64,000 nt of DNA from Paracoccaceae bacterium (lineage in GTDB: Bacteria > Pseudomonadota > Alphaproteobacteria > Rhodobacterales > Rhodobacteraceae): assembly GCA_024304985.1 (NCBI GenBank), contig JAMWZC010000001.1, positions 558,001 through 622,000 on the forward strand, read 5' to 3'. Positions 1 to 8,624 of this stretch are shown here, one piece after another; the first letter of the stretch is position 1; each line of letters begins with the position of its first letter. The notes under the pieces are model-generated. The model ran no database searches and was not told where the DNA came from. It saw only the letters and a program-made list of their open reading frames with translations. The position numbers and the translations under genes are program-made.

Positions 1-634
1 ATACGGCATTGTCATTGCGCAGGATCCCTCCGTCAATGACGGCGGTCCACCGCGAGGGGCTGGCCGGGTCCTGCATCCGCAGAAACGTATATCCGGTCTG
101 CCTCCAGTGCAGAACCTCGTCGCGCAGGTTGTCGAGGATGAAATCCCCCTGGGCCGTCCGCATGACCAAGACGGCATGGGCATTGCGATTCCGGTCCAGC
201 ACGGTCGAGATCAGCAGCATCTGCGGATCAAGCCCCGCCTCGATCAGACGCTTCTTCTTGATCAGCGCAAAATCCTCGCAATCGCCACCGCGCGCGGTGG
301 GCAAGGACCAGTGCTCCGTGCGCCCGTATTGCGCCTGATCCGAGATCGAGCGCACCTGACGATTGATCTGCCGGTTGAGTTTGATGGCAATGTCCAGATG
401 ACCACCTGACACCCGGATCGCCCCGGACGATGTCTGACATGCCCAAGGATAGCGACCGCACAAATTGCTCGCACCGGCCGGGGCCGAGACTGTCATGCGT
501 GAGGTCAGGAAGGCATCCTTCGCAAAAGCCCCTTGCGCGCCCAGAAGAAGCGCTGCGGCGGACAGTGCGGCAAGCGCCAGTGCCTGCAACCGGTGCGACA
601 CCGGCGTGTTCATATCACGCTGGTTCAGTGCCAT
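1..634 (-). CDS. Transglutaminase-like cysteine protease (BTLCP type), 3' end cut by window
   Basis: Reading the minus strand from an ATG at 634 gives an open frame that runs off the window edge, so the C-terminus is missing (211 codons present). Residues 10-38 form a Sec-type signal peptide ending in AFA. The catalytic triad of the bacterial transglutaminase-like cysteine protease family is visible: Cys119 in GGDCEDFAL, His153 in NAHAVL and Asp168 in LDNL. A second ATG at 613 would still leave a signal peptide. Relatives of this family include LapG-type periplasmic proteases, but it lacks a recognisable lapD partner here, so the target is unknown. It was probably absent from simple ORF calls because no stop codon lies in the window. 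Confidence 0.8.
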   Translation of the reverse strand, partial: MALNQRDMNTPVSHRLQALALAALSAAALLLGAQGAFAKDAFLTSRMTVSAPAGASNLCGRYPWACQTSSGAIRVSGGHLDIAIKLNRQINRQVRSISDQAQYGRTEHWSLPTARGGDCEDFALIKKKRLIEAGLDPQMLLISTVLDRNRNAHAVLVMRTAQGDFILDNLRDEVLHWRQTGYTFLRMQDPASPSRWTAVIDGGILRNDNAV

Positions 635-1116
635 GACCTCGCAATGCTGGGGTTCACTTTTGCCACGGTTCTGCCCGGGGACCGCGTGACGTCGGACTGG
701 CCGTAGGTTCATCCTGAGTTCCTCGACTGCTCGGGAAAGTGCATCTTCGCACCATTTGTCGTAACAACCTGTACCGGGAAGGTGGCAAAGGTCAGGCCAG
801 AGTTGGGTCTTTTGCGATCAAAGTCTGGCCGAGAGGTGAATTTGGGCCGAAACCTGCCACATTTTGCCCAAATCTCGCGTTCGACAGGCGAAATCATGCG
901 CATGCCTGCCAGTTCCCTACTCTGCTGCTTTGGTAAGACCCCAACTTCCAACGACCCAGATCAGAGAATCCTTCCCCGAACCTGAAGGCACGAGTGGTTT
1001 TCAGCAAGACAAGATGACGCCTTCACGCAGAGCGAGTCGCAAAGCATGCCACGCCGCCGAAAACGGACAAGGCGACCCGCCTCACACGGCAAAGATGCTG
1101 TTCAAGATCAATGAGA
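635..1116. other. Gene-free stretch with two inverted repeats
   Basis: No convincing gene is seen in these 480 bases, which lie downstream of the tRNA-Thr 3' end and upstream of the protease gene. The only notable structures are two consecutive inverted repeats: GGCCAGA/TCTGGCC at 795-801 and 824-830, and ATTTGGGC/GCCCAAAT at 840-847 and 866-873. A short minus-strand frame (709-951) has no recognisable features or ribosome binding site. The stretch may hold a structured RNA or decayed sequence; neither can be shown from the sequence alone. Confidence 0.4.
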
Positions 1117-1192
1117 TGGTGCCCCCACACGGACTCGAACCGCGGACCCACTGATTACAAATCAGTTGCTCTACCAGCTGAGCTATAGGGGC
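1117..1192 (-). tRNA. tRNA-Thr (anticodon TGT)
   Basis: On the minus strand the sequence folds as a complete cloverleaf. The acceptor stem GCCCCTA pairs with TGGGGGC, the D-arm contains AGCTCAGCTGGTAGAGC, the anticodon stem CTGAT/ATCAG encloses TGT, and the T-arm carries GGTTCGAGTCC. The terminal CCA is encoded (1117-1119). There is no integrase or attachment-site duplication nearby. Confidence 0.97.
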
Positions 1193-1245
1193 ACTGGAGA
1201 GTGCGTTTAAGCAATCACGGCGCGGGTGGCAAGAGGATTTCCACC

Positions 1246-2916
1246 TCAGCGATTGGCGCGCGCCAGCAGTCCCACGGCGGCCAGACCTACAAGGATCACC
1301 AGAATCGCGGCGGGGGCGGCGTTGCCCAGATTCTCAAGGCTGGCCTGATCATGCACCCGCGTGGCCAGTGTGTTGTAGTTGAACGGGCGCAGCAACAGCG
1401 TCGCGGGCAACTCCTTGACGCAATCGACAAAGACCAGCAGCAGGGCCGAGGCGACAGAGCCCCGGATCAGCGGATAGTAGATCTGGCCCAACACCTGTCC
1501 CTGGCTGCGCCCCAGCGACCGTGCGGCCATCGGCAGGCTGGGTGAGACACGGCCCATCGCGGCATCGGCCGCCCCTTGGGCGATGGCGAAAAAGCGCACG
1601 GTATAAGCCAGCACAAGCGCCGTGGCCGATCCGGTCAGCATCAGCCCGATGTCCAAGCCCGTCACCGCCTGAACCATATCCGCGATGCGGTGATCCAGCG
1701 CCGCCAGCGGGATCAGCAAACCCACGCCCAGCACAGCCCCCGGTGCTGCATAACCGATGGTGGTCAACGGCAGCAGAAGACGCGGCAGACGGCGGCCGGA
1801 CAGGCGCACGCCATAGACCATGAACACCCCTGCCAGCACTGTCAGAAGCGCCGCAGCCCCGCCCACAGTCAGCGTATTGAACAAGGCGCGTCCCAGTGCC
1901 GGATCGGCCCAACGGTCCGCATTATCCAGGGCATGGGACAAGATCACCCCTCCCGGCAACAGAAAGCCCAGCGCGAAGGGAATCAGACACAGCAGCGTCG
2001 CCACCCAAGCGACCGGCCCCCTCAACGCGGCCGGCTCGACCGGACGGTGGCGGGTCGACAGGTTGAAGAACCTGATCCGGCGCCGACTGGATTTCTCCAG
2101 CCCCACCAGCAGGATCACCAACACCAGCACGACGCTCGCAATCTGCGCGGCACCTGCGGCATTGCCACTTTCCAGCCAGACGCTGAAGATACCCGTCGTC
2201 AGGGTCTGCACAGCGAAATAGTCGACGGCGCCAAAGTCGTTGACCGTTTCCATCATCACGATCGCCATCCCCGCCGCGATGGCAGGGCGTGCCAGAGGCA
2301 GACCGACACGGGCAAACCGGCCCCATGGCCCTGCACCAAGGGACCGCGCCACTTCTTCAGAGGCGCCCGATTGCTCGCGGAACGCGGCGCGGGCCAGCAG
2401 GTAGACATACGGATAAAGCGCGGCTGTCAGCACCACCACGGCAGAGCCGATCGACCTGATCTGCGGAAACCAATAGTCGCGCGACGAGGTCCACCCCATC
2501 ATGCCCCGCAACCAGGTCTGCACCGGGCCGGCATACTCGAACATATCGACCAGCGCATAGGCCCCCACATAGGCCGGGATCGCCAAGGGCAACAGCAGCA
2601 GCCACTCCAGCCAGCGTGACAACGGAAAGCGGTAGCGCGTGATAAGCCAGGCCGCCCCGGTGCCGATGAACCCGGACAACAAGCCCACGCTCAGCATCAG
2701 TATCAGCGTGTTGCGCATATAGCGCGGCAATGTCGTCGAAATCAGATGCGGCCATATGTTCTCGCCAGGTGTCAGCGCGATCCAGACGACCGACAGGATC
2801 GGCAGAACCACGATAGCCGCAATCAGCAAGGCACCGAACGACCAAGGGCTGAGAAGCGATCCGCGTCGTCTGCGCCATGTCGGGCGCGGCCTGTCTGCTG
2901 CGGTGATGTCACTCAT
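1246..2916 (-). CDS. Fe3+-type ABC transporter permease (fused two-half form)
   Basis: This 556-residue membrane protein has about 12 hydrophobic segments in two homologous halves, each with a binding-protein-dependent permease loop (EEVARSLGAGPWGRF near residue 185 and MAARSLGRSQGQVLGQI near 465). This is the architecture of the SfuB/FbpB/AfuB permeases that import ferric iron across the inner membrane. No periplasmic binding protein or ATPase gene lies next to it: tRNA-Thr is downstream and an unrelated divergent gene is upstream. Its partner subunits must be encoded elsewhere. Substrate is inferred from family resemblance; thiamine or other permeases of the same fold cannot be excluded. 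Confidence 0.85.
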   Translation of the reverse strand: MSDITAADRPRPTWRRRRGSLLSPWSFGALLIAAIVVLPILSVVWIALTPGENIWPHLISTTLPRYMRNTLILMLSVGLLSGFIGTGAAWLITRYRFPLSRWLEWLLLLPLAIPAYVGAYALVDMFEYAGPVQTWLRGMMGWTSSRDYWFPQIRSIGSAVVVLTAALYPYVYLLARAAFREQSGASEEVARSLGAGPWGRFARVGLPLARPAIAAGMAIVMMETVNDFGAVDYFAVQTLTTGIFSVWLESGNAAGAAQIASVVLVLVILLVGLEKSSRRRIRFFNLSTRHRPVEPAALRGPVAWVATLLCLIPFALGFLLPGGVILSHALDNADRWADPALGRALFNTLTVGGAAALLTVLAGVFMVYGVRLSGRRLPRLLLPLTTIGYAAPGAVLGVGLLIPLAALDHRIADMVQAVTGLDIGLMLTGSATALVLAYTVRFFAIAQGAADAAMGRVSPSLPMAARSLGRSQGQVLGQIYYPLIRGSVASALLLVFVDCVKELPATLLLRPFNYNTLATRVHDQASLENLGNAAPAAILVILVGLAAVGLLARANR

Positions 2917-3041
2917 GCGGATCAGGCGTCTCCCGGTTGTGTCGCTGCCGCAGGTTCATTGCCTGAATACGGTTCAACTGTCCAGAAAAGAGCTTATAGT
3001 CGTCCCGGTACAGTACCAGCAAGACAAGAGCAGTTTACCAG

Positions 3042-3917
3042 ATGCATATCGTTCTTCACGCCGGCGTCCATGCCACCGACGAGGACCGGCTTATCAAGTG
3101 TATTCTCAAGAACACCGAGGCATTCTCGGCGCTTGGCATCGCAGTGCCCGGACCCTCGCGCTATCGCCGACTGCTCCGGGACACGCTGAACGCAATGGCT
3201 GATGGCGAACCTGCCCCGGATGCGCGTGCCGTACTGCTGGACGCGATCCTCGAAGGTGACATGCCCGACAGGATGATCCTGTCCAATGACAGTTTCTTCG
3301 GCACACCGAAAATGGCCATCGGCAAGGGCGTGTTCTATCCGGGGGCCGAGCTTAAACTGGCACGACTGCGCAAGCTGTTTCCGAACGACAGTATCGAGTT
3401 GTGTATGGGTCTGAGAAACCCCGCGACCTTCGTGCCGGCCGTCTTTGCGCTTGCGCCCGATACAGATCTGCCGGGCTTTCTCAACGGGGCCGATCCGCTT
3501 CACCTGCGCTGGTCCGAACTGGTGACGCGGATCAGAAGCACGGTCCCCGATATCGAGATGACCGTCTGGTGCAATGAAGATACGCCGCTGATCTGGGCCT
3601 TCCTCGTGCGCGAGATGGCGGGCCTTGCCCCGAATACCAAGATCATCGGTGGTTTCGATCTTATTTCGGAAATCATGTCCGCAAAGGGGATGCAGCGTTT
3701 TCGGGCCTATCTGAAAAGCCACCCTTCGATGACAGAAATCCAGAAACGCCGCGTGATCGCTGCCTTTCTGGACAAATACGCCCTGGATGACGCGATCGAG
3801 GAAGAAGTGGACCTGCCCGGCTGGTCGCAGGACCTGATGCGGCAGATGACCGAGACCTATGAAGAGGATATCTTCAGGATCAACCGCATTTCAGGCGTGG
3901 ATCTGGTGTCGCCCTGA
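3042..3917 (+). CDS. Conserved-looking protein of unknown function, 291 aa
   Basis: The start ATG at 3042 gives a soluble protein opening with MHIVLHAGVHATDEDRL, followed by alternating hydrophobic and charged segments. There is no signal peptide or membrane segment. The N-terminal pattern (short hydrophobic strand, then HAGVHATDEDRL) resembles the start of sulfotransferase-like or P-loop proteins, but no Walker motif is seen, so I do not assign a function. Codon use matches the neighbours. It is transcribed divergently from the iron permease, and the 125-bp gap between them holds both promoters. Confidence 0.7.
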   Translation: MHIVLHAGVHATDEDRLIKCILKNTEAFSALGIAVPGPSRYRRLLRDTLNAMADGEPAPDARAVLLDAILEGDMPDRMILSNDSFFGTPKMAIGKGVFYPGAELKLARLRKLFPNDSIELCMGLRNPATFVPAVFALAPDTDLPGFLNGADPLHLRWSELVTRIRSTVPDIEMTVWCNEDTPLIWAFLVREMAGLAPNTKIIGGFDLISEIMSAKGMQRFRAYLKSHPSMTEIQKRRVIAAFLDKYALDDAIEEEVDLPGWSQDLMRQMTETYEEDIFRINRISGVDLVSP

Positions 3918-3966
3918 TCCGATCAATCCGCAGGCCCGGCAAGACCGGAACCGGACGGACAACGCG

Positions 3967-4227
3967 TCAGATCATGCCAAGCGCGGCCTTGTACATCTCA
4001 AGCACGGCTTCCTCTTCGGCAATGTCGTCCTTGTCGCGCTTGCGCAACGAGATGACCTTGCGCAGGACCTTGGTATCGTAGCCGCGTCCCTTGGCTTCGG
4101 CCATCACCTCTTTCTGCGCGTCGACGATGTCTTTCTTCTCGGCCTCCAGACGCTCGTACCGTTCGATGAAGGCGCGCAGTTCTTCTGCGGCAACGCTGTA
4201 GGTGGCGTCGGAAATGGTGTCGCTCAT
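3967..4227 (-). CDS. GapR-family (DUF2312) chromosome-associated protein
   Basis: The 86-residue product has the family's features: an N-terminal coiled-coil helix ([24 protein letters not shown], about 15-40), the AEAKGRGYD turn, then [32 protein letters not shown]. Family members in Caulobacter (GapR) bind overtwisted AT-rich DNA and affect chromosome replication and segregation. That role is known for the family; here it is inferred. The gene is monocistronic, with no obvious partner next to it. Confidence 0.9.
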   Translation of the reverse strand: MSDTISDATYSVAAEELRAFIERYERLEAEKKDIVDAQKEVMAEAKGRGYDTKVLRKVISLRKRDKDDIAEEEAVLEMYKAALGMI

Positions 4228-4366
4228 CGTCTCTCAAGCCTCCGTTGGGTTGCCCTTCCCTACCGCCGCCCCCCGCGCCCTGCAAGACCGATGATGCGAA
4301 AAGCCGTCGCGTTGCGGCGCGCGCGGCAATGCGCTAAGGCAGGGGCGCGCAACAGGAGCAGACGAT

Positions 4367-4582
4367 ATGCAAGGATTGATCTGGAGTGGTGCAGCCGTGT
4401 CGGTCGCGGGTCTGGCAGGGCTGATCTGGTGTATCTTCAAGGTGGCGGCCGCCAAGCGGGCGAACCTGCCGGATGAAGAGATGCGCGCCACGATCAAGCG
4501 GGTGGTGCCGATCAATCTGGGGGCCCTTTTCATGTCCGTCATCGGCCTGATGATGGTCATCATGGGCGTGTTTCTGACCTGA
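4367..4582 (+). CDS. Small two-helix membrane protein, unknown function
   Basis: A 71-residue protein with a hydrophobic helix at about 4-26, a charged cytoplasmic-looking loop (KVAAAKRANLPDEEMRATIKR) and a second helix at about 49-70. A purine-rich segment (ACAGGAGCAGACGAT) precedes the ATG and serves as ribosome binding site. No family is recognised. It converges with the FadJ-like gene downstream. Confidence 0.7.
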   Translation: MQGLIWSGAAVSVAGLAGLIWCIFKVAAAKRANLPDEEMRATIKRVVPINLGALFMSVIGLMMVIMGVFLT

Positions 4583-4604
4583 GAATTTCGAGGCCCGCCG
4601 CCGC

Positions 4605-4623
4605 GTGTCCCACGGTGGGACAC
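4605..4623. terminator. Perfect 9-bp palindrome between convergent genes
   Basis: GTGTCCCAC and GTGGGACAC flank a single G. The repeat lies 22 bases after the small membrane-protein stop codon and 50 bases after the FadJ-like stop on the other strand. It could act as a transcription end for the small gene or as a protein-binding site. No long T-run follows, so the terminator call is tentative. Confidence 0.4.
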
Positions 4624-4673
4624 TTTGTGGATCATGCCTTTTCAAAGACTTGGCAGACGCAGTTAAGAATTTC

Positions 4674-6845
4674 TTAACGATCCTGAACCTTCTTCAAGGA
4701 ATTGAGGTCCTCGAATCCCTGTCCCTCGCGCACCAGTGCCGCGACTTGCGGATCGGGCGTGTAGAGAGCAGGGTTTTCAGGCGTGAACCGTTTGAGCGCT
4801 TGCAGGATGTCGAAAAGCCCCACCAGATCGGCAGCTTTCATTGGCCCCCCATGCCAGCGTGGAAATCCGTGGCCCTGGATCATCACTGCGTCTATATCCG
4901 ATGGCCTGAGCGCGATACCCGCCCGCAGCGCGCGCGCGCCCGCATTGGCCATCGCTGCCACGGCGCGCAGGATGATCGACTCGGGAGAGAGGGGCCCTTG
5001 GGGCGGGGCCTGGGCATCCGTGGGAAGGTCCAGAATCGCTGCGACTGCAAGATCGGATTGCGCCTGCCCTTCCTGCCACAGGTAATACCCGCGTCCGGAG
5101 CCTTGTCCGGTGCGCCCCGCCATGATCAGCCTGTCCAGATCGCCCAGATGCTGCTGACCGACATCAAGTCGCGCCGTCGCAATGCGGCCTTGTGTCATGC
5201 AGGCTTCAAGTCCCACAAGGTCCATCTGCCGGAAAACGCCATGCGGGAAACCATATCCCTGCAAGGCTTTGTCGATGGCCACAGGGCTGACCCCCAGACG
5301 CAGCATTCCGGCCGCAGCCTCGCGCAGGGCGGCGAGGATCACTTCGCCCATGCCGCCCCCGCCTGTTCCCGTGCGCACCGGAATCCGGCGCAACTGATCA
5401 CGCAACAGGACCACAGTCCGCGCGATGGCCGCGTCGGAGGTGGATGGACCGGGGATCACCTCGGCCAGCAGGGTCAGATGAGACGGGTGGGCCAGCCGCA
5501 CCCCCAGCACTGATCCGGGTCGCGCCGTGGCTGCCGCGATTTGTGCGATCTCGTGCTGCGCGGTCGTCGTCACCAGAACGGACCCCTCCGACGCCAGCCG
5601 GTCAAGGGCCGCCATCACCTGCTGTTTGGTGGGCAATGTATCGGCCACGGCCTCGATCAACAGATCGGCGCGGGCAAGATCCGCCAACTGGGTCGTGCCG
5701 TGCCACAGCGTCATCTGTGCTGCTGCTGCGTCGGCCGTCATCTGGCCTGCGCGGACCAGACCGGCCTGCGCCCCGGCAATCCGTTCCGCAAGCGCCTTCA
5801 CGGCCTCGTCGCTGCGCTCGAACTGCACCACGGGCAAACCTGCCGCCAGACAGGTCACCGCAATGTTGGCCGCGGCAACGCCACCGCCAACCACGGCCAC
5901 AGAGGTGACCGCCGGTGCCTTGGCGCGCGCCAACTCGGGCATATGACCCGCGCGACGTTCGGCGACTGTCGCATGGCGCAAGGCTTTCGACACATCCGAG
6001 GCCAGCAAATCCTCGAAGGCGACGGCCTCGAAATCCAGTCCGGCGTCGAACGGCAAAAGGCAGGCGGCCTCGACGCAATCCATGATCTTCGCACCTGCAA
6101 TATTGGGGCTGCGCGCCACCTGATCACGCCGCGCCGCTATGGCGGTCGCATTCGCGGCGAAATCGGCCAGACCATCGCGCATGTCGCAGGTCCGTCGCAG
6201 CGCGCCGCCTGCCGCCAGATCAGCCGCAAGACCCTGCGCCACGGCAATGGCCGCCGCCTCGGCATCGTCATCCTCGGGCACCAGCCGGTCCACCAGCGGG
6301 CGCAGGAGTCGTGCCCGCAGCAAGCGATGATGTTGCGACAGCAGCATATCAAGCGCGCCCTGCGCGCCCAGAAAACGCGGGAGACGCTGGGTGGCGCCAG
6401 CCTGCGGACACAGGCCCAGCATCACATCGGGAAAGCCGATACTCGCCTCGCCGGTCGCGACGCGGGCATGGGCGGCCAGTGCCAGTTCGGCCCCCGCCCC
6501 CTGCGTCATGCCATGCAGAAGAACGACGACCGGGGTCGTGCTATCCTCGATCCTGCGGCAAATATCCGCCATGAGCGGCGCAGCGAAGCCCCGATCCGCT
6601 TCACGCAGATCAAGTCCCATGGACAGGCCGCGCGTTTGCGGCGCAGCGGTTCCTGCCATTCCGGTCACGACAATCGCGGTCACTTCGGGGTCAGAGATGG
6701 CCTTGGACAGCGCCTCATCCAGATCCCGGCGCATCTCGTGCGTCAGTGTGTTCAGCGGCGGCTGCGCCAGCCTGATGATCGCCACCCCGTCCCGCTGATC
6801 CTGCCGGATTGTCCCGACCACGCCACCGCCCCCCTTGCCATCCAT
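4674..6845 (-). CDS. FadJ-like enoyl-CoA hydratase/3-hydroxyacyl-CoA dehydrogenase, divergent active sites
   Basis: The 723-residue protein has the layout of the multifunctional beta-oxidation alpha subunit: crotonase domain (about 12-200), linker, Rossmann domain starting [14 protein letters not shown] at 317, then the C-terminal dehydrogenase domains to about 720. Numbering matches E. coli FadB closely, which makes substitutions easy to see. Glu120 is kept (FadB Glu119) but the second crotonase glutamate is Asp140. The dehydrogenase histidine (FadB His450) is Arg450, while Glu462 is kept. The GFGG loop after PxG is replaced by PQAGAT. It may be a catalytically altered paralogue. It is a single gene; no thiolase is adjacent. 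Confidence 0.8.
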   Translation of the reverse strand: MDGKGGGGVVGTIRQDQRDGVAIIRLAQPPLNTLTHEMRRDLDEALSKAISDPEVTAIVVTGMAGTAAPQTRGLSMGLDLREADRGFAAPLMADICRRIEDSTTPVVVLLHGMTQGAGAELALAAHARVATGEASIGFPDVMLGLCPQAGATQRLPRFLGAQGALDMLLSQHHRLLRARLLRPLVDRLVPEDDDAEAAAIAVAQGLAADLAAGGALRRTCDMRDGLADFAANATAIAARRDQVARSPNIAGAKIMDCVEAACLLPFDAGLDFEAVAFEDLLASDVSKALRHATVAERRAGHMPELARAKAPAVTSVAVVGGGVAAANIAVTCLAAGLPVVQFERSDEAVKALAERIAGAQAGLVRAGQMTADAAAAQMTLWHGTTQLADLARADLLIEAVADTLPTKQQVMAALDRLASEGSVLVTTTAQHEIAQIAAATARPGSVLGVRLAHPSHLTLLAEVIPGPSTSDAAIARTVVLLRDQLRRIPVRTGTGGGGMGEVILAALREAAAGMLRLGVSPVAIDKALQGYGFPHGVFRQMDLVGLEACMTQGRIATARLDVGQQHLGDLDRLIMAGRTGQGSGRGYYLWQEGQAQSDLAVAAILDLPTDAQAPPQGPLSPESIILRAVAAMANAGARALRAGIALRPSDIDAVMIQGHGFPRWHGGPMKAADLVGLFDILQALKRFTPENPALYTPDPQVAALVREGQGFEDLNSLKKVQDR

Positions 6846-6921
6846 CCCGCACCGCCAGCCGCTCTCGGCGACAGAAGCTTGACTGACTGTGCAAAATCAA
6901 AGCGGTATCTGGCAAGCCCCG

Positions 6922-7146
6922 TTACACGGGCAGATTGTCGAACTGCGCCTCGGTGGCGGCATCGGTCAGGAGCGCATCCAGCGCGCGCAGGCGTTCCGGC
7001 ACCTGGTATCCCTCGTGCCCAAGCCGGACACACAGGCGATGCAGATCGCCCTGCAGCTCGACACGCGCTTCGGGCGGGGTCGCCCGGATCTCGGCCTCTA
7101 GGGCCTTCATCATGAGGATCAGATCGCGTGGCAGTTGGTCAGTCAT
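6922..7146 (-). CDS. Small protein of unknown function downstream of DksA/TraR-like gene
   Basis: The ATG at 7146 is preceded by GGAGGAAACG, a strong ribosome binding site; a longer frame to 7251 lacks one and would overlap the neighbour. The 74-residue protein is mostly helical and charged (DLILMMKALEAEIRATPPEARVELQGDLHRLC). It begins 55 bp after the stop-proximal end of the zinc-finger gene is passed, so the two are probably cotranscribed. No family is recognised. Confidence 0.65.
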   Translation of the reverse strand: MTDQLPRDLILMMKALEAEIRATPPEARVELQGDLHRLCVRLGHEGYQVPERLRALDALLTDAATEAQFDNLPV

Positions 7147-7201
7147 CGTTTCCTCCTGCCCGGCGCAGCACCGGGCCAGTTGTTCGGTCACGCTGCCCTG
7201 T

Positions 7202-7525
7202 TCAATGCGCCGCAGCGCAGGACTTGCAGAAGGGCGTGGCCGGCAGCACATCCAGTCGCTCTTCCGAAATGCGCGCCCCGCAGGTCACGCAGATCCCGTA
7301 TTCACCCGCCTTGATGCGGCCCAGTGCCGCCATGATGCGCCGGATCTCGTCCAGCCCGGACTGGCCCAGACGCTCCAGCACCTGATCGCCTTCCGTCTCG
7401 ATGGCCATGTCGTCCCAATCCTTGGTGTGGGGCTGTTCAAGCTCGGCCTCGATGCTGTGCAGGCGGCTGTCCAGTTCGGACAGGCGTTTCAAAAGCGTTG
7501 CGCGGCGGGTTTCAGTGGTTTTCAT
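7202..7525 (-). CDS. DksA/TraR-family C4 zinc-finger protein
   Basis: A 107-residue protein with an N-terminal coiled-coil (about 1-65) and a C-terminal four-cysteine zinc finger: Cys79, Cys82, Cys100 and Cys103 in YGICVTCG and PFCKSC. DksA/TraR proteins reach into the RNA polymerase secondary channel and shift promoter choice. It is shorter than DksA (about 150 residues), and the DxxDxA tip motif is not clearly present (DWDDMA at 36-41 is the nearest). It is divergent from the sulfur-module gene at 7691, with an FNR-like site between them, so redox control is possible. Confidence 0.85.
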   Translation of the reverse strand: MKTTETRRATLLKRLSELDSRLHSIEAELEQPHTKDWDDMAIETEGDQVLERLGQSGLDEIRRIMAALGRIKAGEYGICVTCGARISEERLDVLPATPFCKSCAAAH

Positions 7526-7578
7526 TATCGCGTCTCCCTAGATTGTGTTGATCCTGTCAGATCAGGGTCTGTCTGACC

Positions 7579-7592
7579 TTGATACAGGTCAA
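7579..7592. promoter_or_regulatory. FnrL-type box (9 of 10 bases)
   Basis: TTGAT-ACAG-GTCAA differs from the FNR/FnrL consensus TTGAT-N4-ATCAA at one position. It sits 54 bp before the zinc-finger gene start on the minus strand and 99 bp before the hydrolase start on the plus strand. Either gene could be the target. Confidence 0.5.
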
Positions 7593-7645
7593 ACCCTCTC
7601 CTGCCGTGTGGAGTTCCGTCGCGGGAGATGTGGTTGACCCTTGAT

Positions 7646-7669
7646 ACATATGCGGATGATCATATATGT
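7646..7669. promoter_or_regulatory. AT-rich dyad ahead of the sulfur module
   Basis: ACATAT (7646-7651) and ATATGT (7664-7669) are separated by 12 bases and end 21 bp before the hydrolase start codon. BigR-type ArsR repressors bind AT-rich dyads ahead of comparable operons, so this is a reasonable operator candidate. It does not match the ATTC-N8-GAAT sites found in the sox locus. Confidence 0.4.
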
Positions 7670-7690
7670 TGGCCAAACGGAGGATAGACC

Positions 7691-8554
7691 ATGACACCTG
7701 ACGTCACCGCCTTTTTCGACGAGGCCACGAACACCGTTTCCTATGTGGTGAAAGACCCCGAAGGCAGCGCCTGCGCGATCATCGATTCCGTTCTGGATTT
7801 CGACTATGCCTCGGGCCGCACCGATACCAAATCGGCGGATGCGATCATCGCGCATGTCCGTGCCGCGGGGCTGGACGTGCAATGGCTGCTGGAAACCCAT
7901 GTGCATGCCGACCACCTGTCCGCCGCCCCCTACATTCAGGAACGCGTCGGCGGCAAGATCGGGATCGGCGACCGGATCAAGATCGTGCAGGACACCTTCG
8001 GCAAGGTCTTCAACGAAGGGACCGAGTTCCAGCGCGATGGCAGCCAGTTCGACCGGTTGTTCGAAGAGGGCGACAGTTTCATGATCGGGCAGTTGCGCGG
8101 CGATGTCCTGCATACGCCGGGGCATACACCTGCCTGCCTGACCTATGTGATCGGCGATGCGGCCTTCGTGGGCGATACGCTGTTCATGCCCGATTTCGGC
8201 ACCGCGCGCTGCGATTTTCCGGGCGGGTCGTCCGAGGTCCTGTTCAACTCGATCCAGAAGATCCTTGCCCTGCCCGACGCGACACGGATTTTCGTGTGCC
8301 ATGACTACAAGGCGCCCGGTCGCGATGACTATGCCTGGGAGACCACGGTGGCCGCACAGAAAGCCGGCAACATCCATGTGGGCGCAGGCAAGAACCGCGA
8401 AGATTTCGTCAAGATGCGCGATGCCCGCGATGCGCAGCTGGCCATGCCCAAGCTGATCATCCCGTCCTTGCAGGTGAACATGCGCGCGGGTCAGATGCCG
8501 CCCGCCGATGAAAAGGGCGATGTGTTTCTGAAAGTGCCAGTCAACAAGCTTTGA
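7691..8554 (+). CDS. Metallo-beta-lactamase-fold hydrolase, Blh/persulfide dioxygenase type
   Basis: The 287-residue protein has the metal-binding pattern of the glyoxalase II/ETHE1 branch: His70-x-His72-x-Asp74-His75 (ETHVHADHLSAA), His145 (HTPGHTPAC), Asp162 (GDTLF) and His204 (VCHDYKAPG). ETHE1-type members oxidise glutathione persulfide to sulfite; Blh members of bigR operons act in sulfide detoxification. Genes for two YeeE/YedE halves and a rhodanese-like protein follow in the same direction, which supports a sulfur role. GGAGGATAGACC precedes the ATG. No local regulator gene is present. Confidence 0.88.
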   Translation: MTPDVTAFFDEATNTVSYVVKDPEGSACAIIDSVLDFDYASGRTDTKSADAIIAHVRAAGLDVQWLLETHVHADHLSAAPYIQERVGGKIGIGDRIKIVQDTFGKVFNEGTEFQRDGSQFDRLFEEGDSFMIGQLRGDVLHTPGHTPACLTYVIGDAAFVGDTLFMPDFGTARCDFPGGSSEVLFNSIQKILALPDATRIFVCHDYKAPGRDDYAWETTVAAQKAGNIHVGAGKNREDFVKMRDARDAQLAMPKLIIPSLQVNMRAGQMPPADEKGDVFLKVPVNKL

Positions 8555-8624
8555 CCTTCTCATCCGGGCGCGGCGCAAGATCGCGAGCGGAGCGTTTCCA
8601 CGCAAACCAACAGGACAAGACACT

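Noticed and set aside
709-951. 80-codon minus-strand frame in the gap upstream of the protease gene
   Set aside because: No ribosome binding site, no motif, and it overlaps the inverted repeats.
1576-2619. 347-codon plus-strand frame opposite the iron permease
   Set aside because: Shadow of the membrane protein gene; the permease frame has clear helices and motifs.
4663-4678. TTAA-N7-TTAAC, a CtrA-type match
   Set aside because: It overlaps the FadJ-like stop codon between convergent genes, so no promoter lies there; more probably a palindromic gene end.
5541-7115. 524-codon plus-strand frame opposite the FadJ-like gene
   Set aside because: Composition rich in His, Arg and Gln without any motif; it is a shadow of the minus-strand gene.
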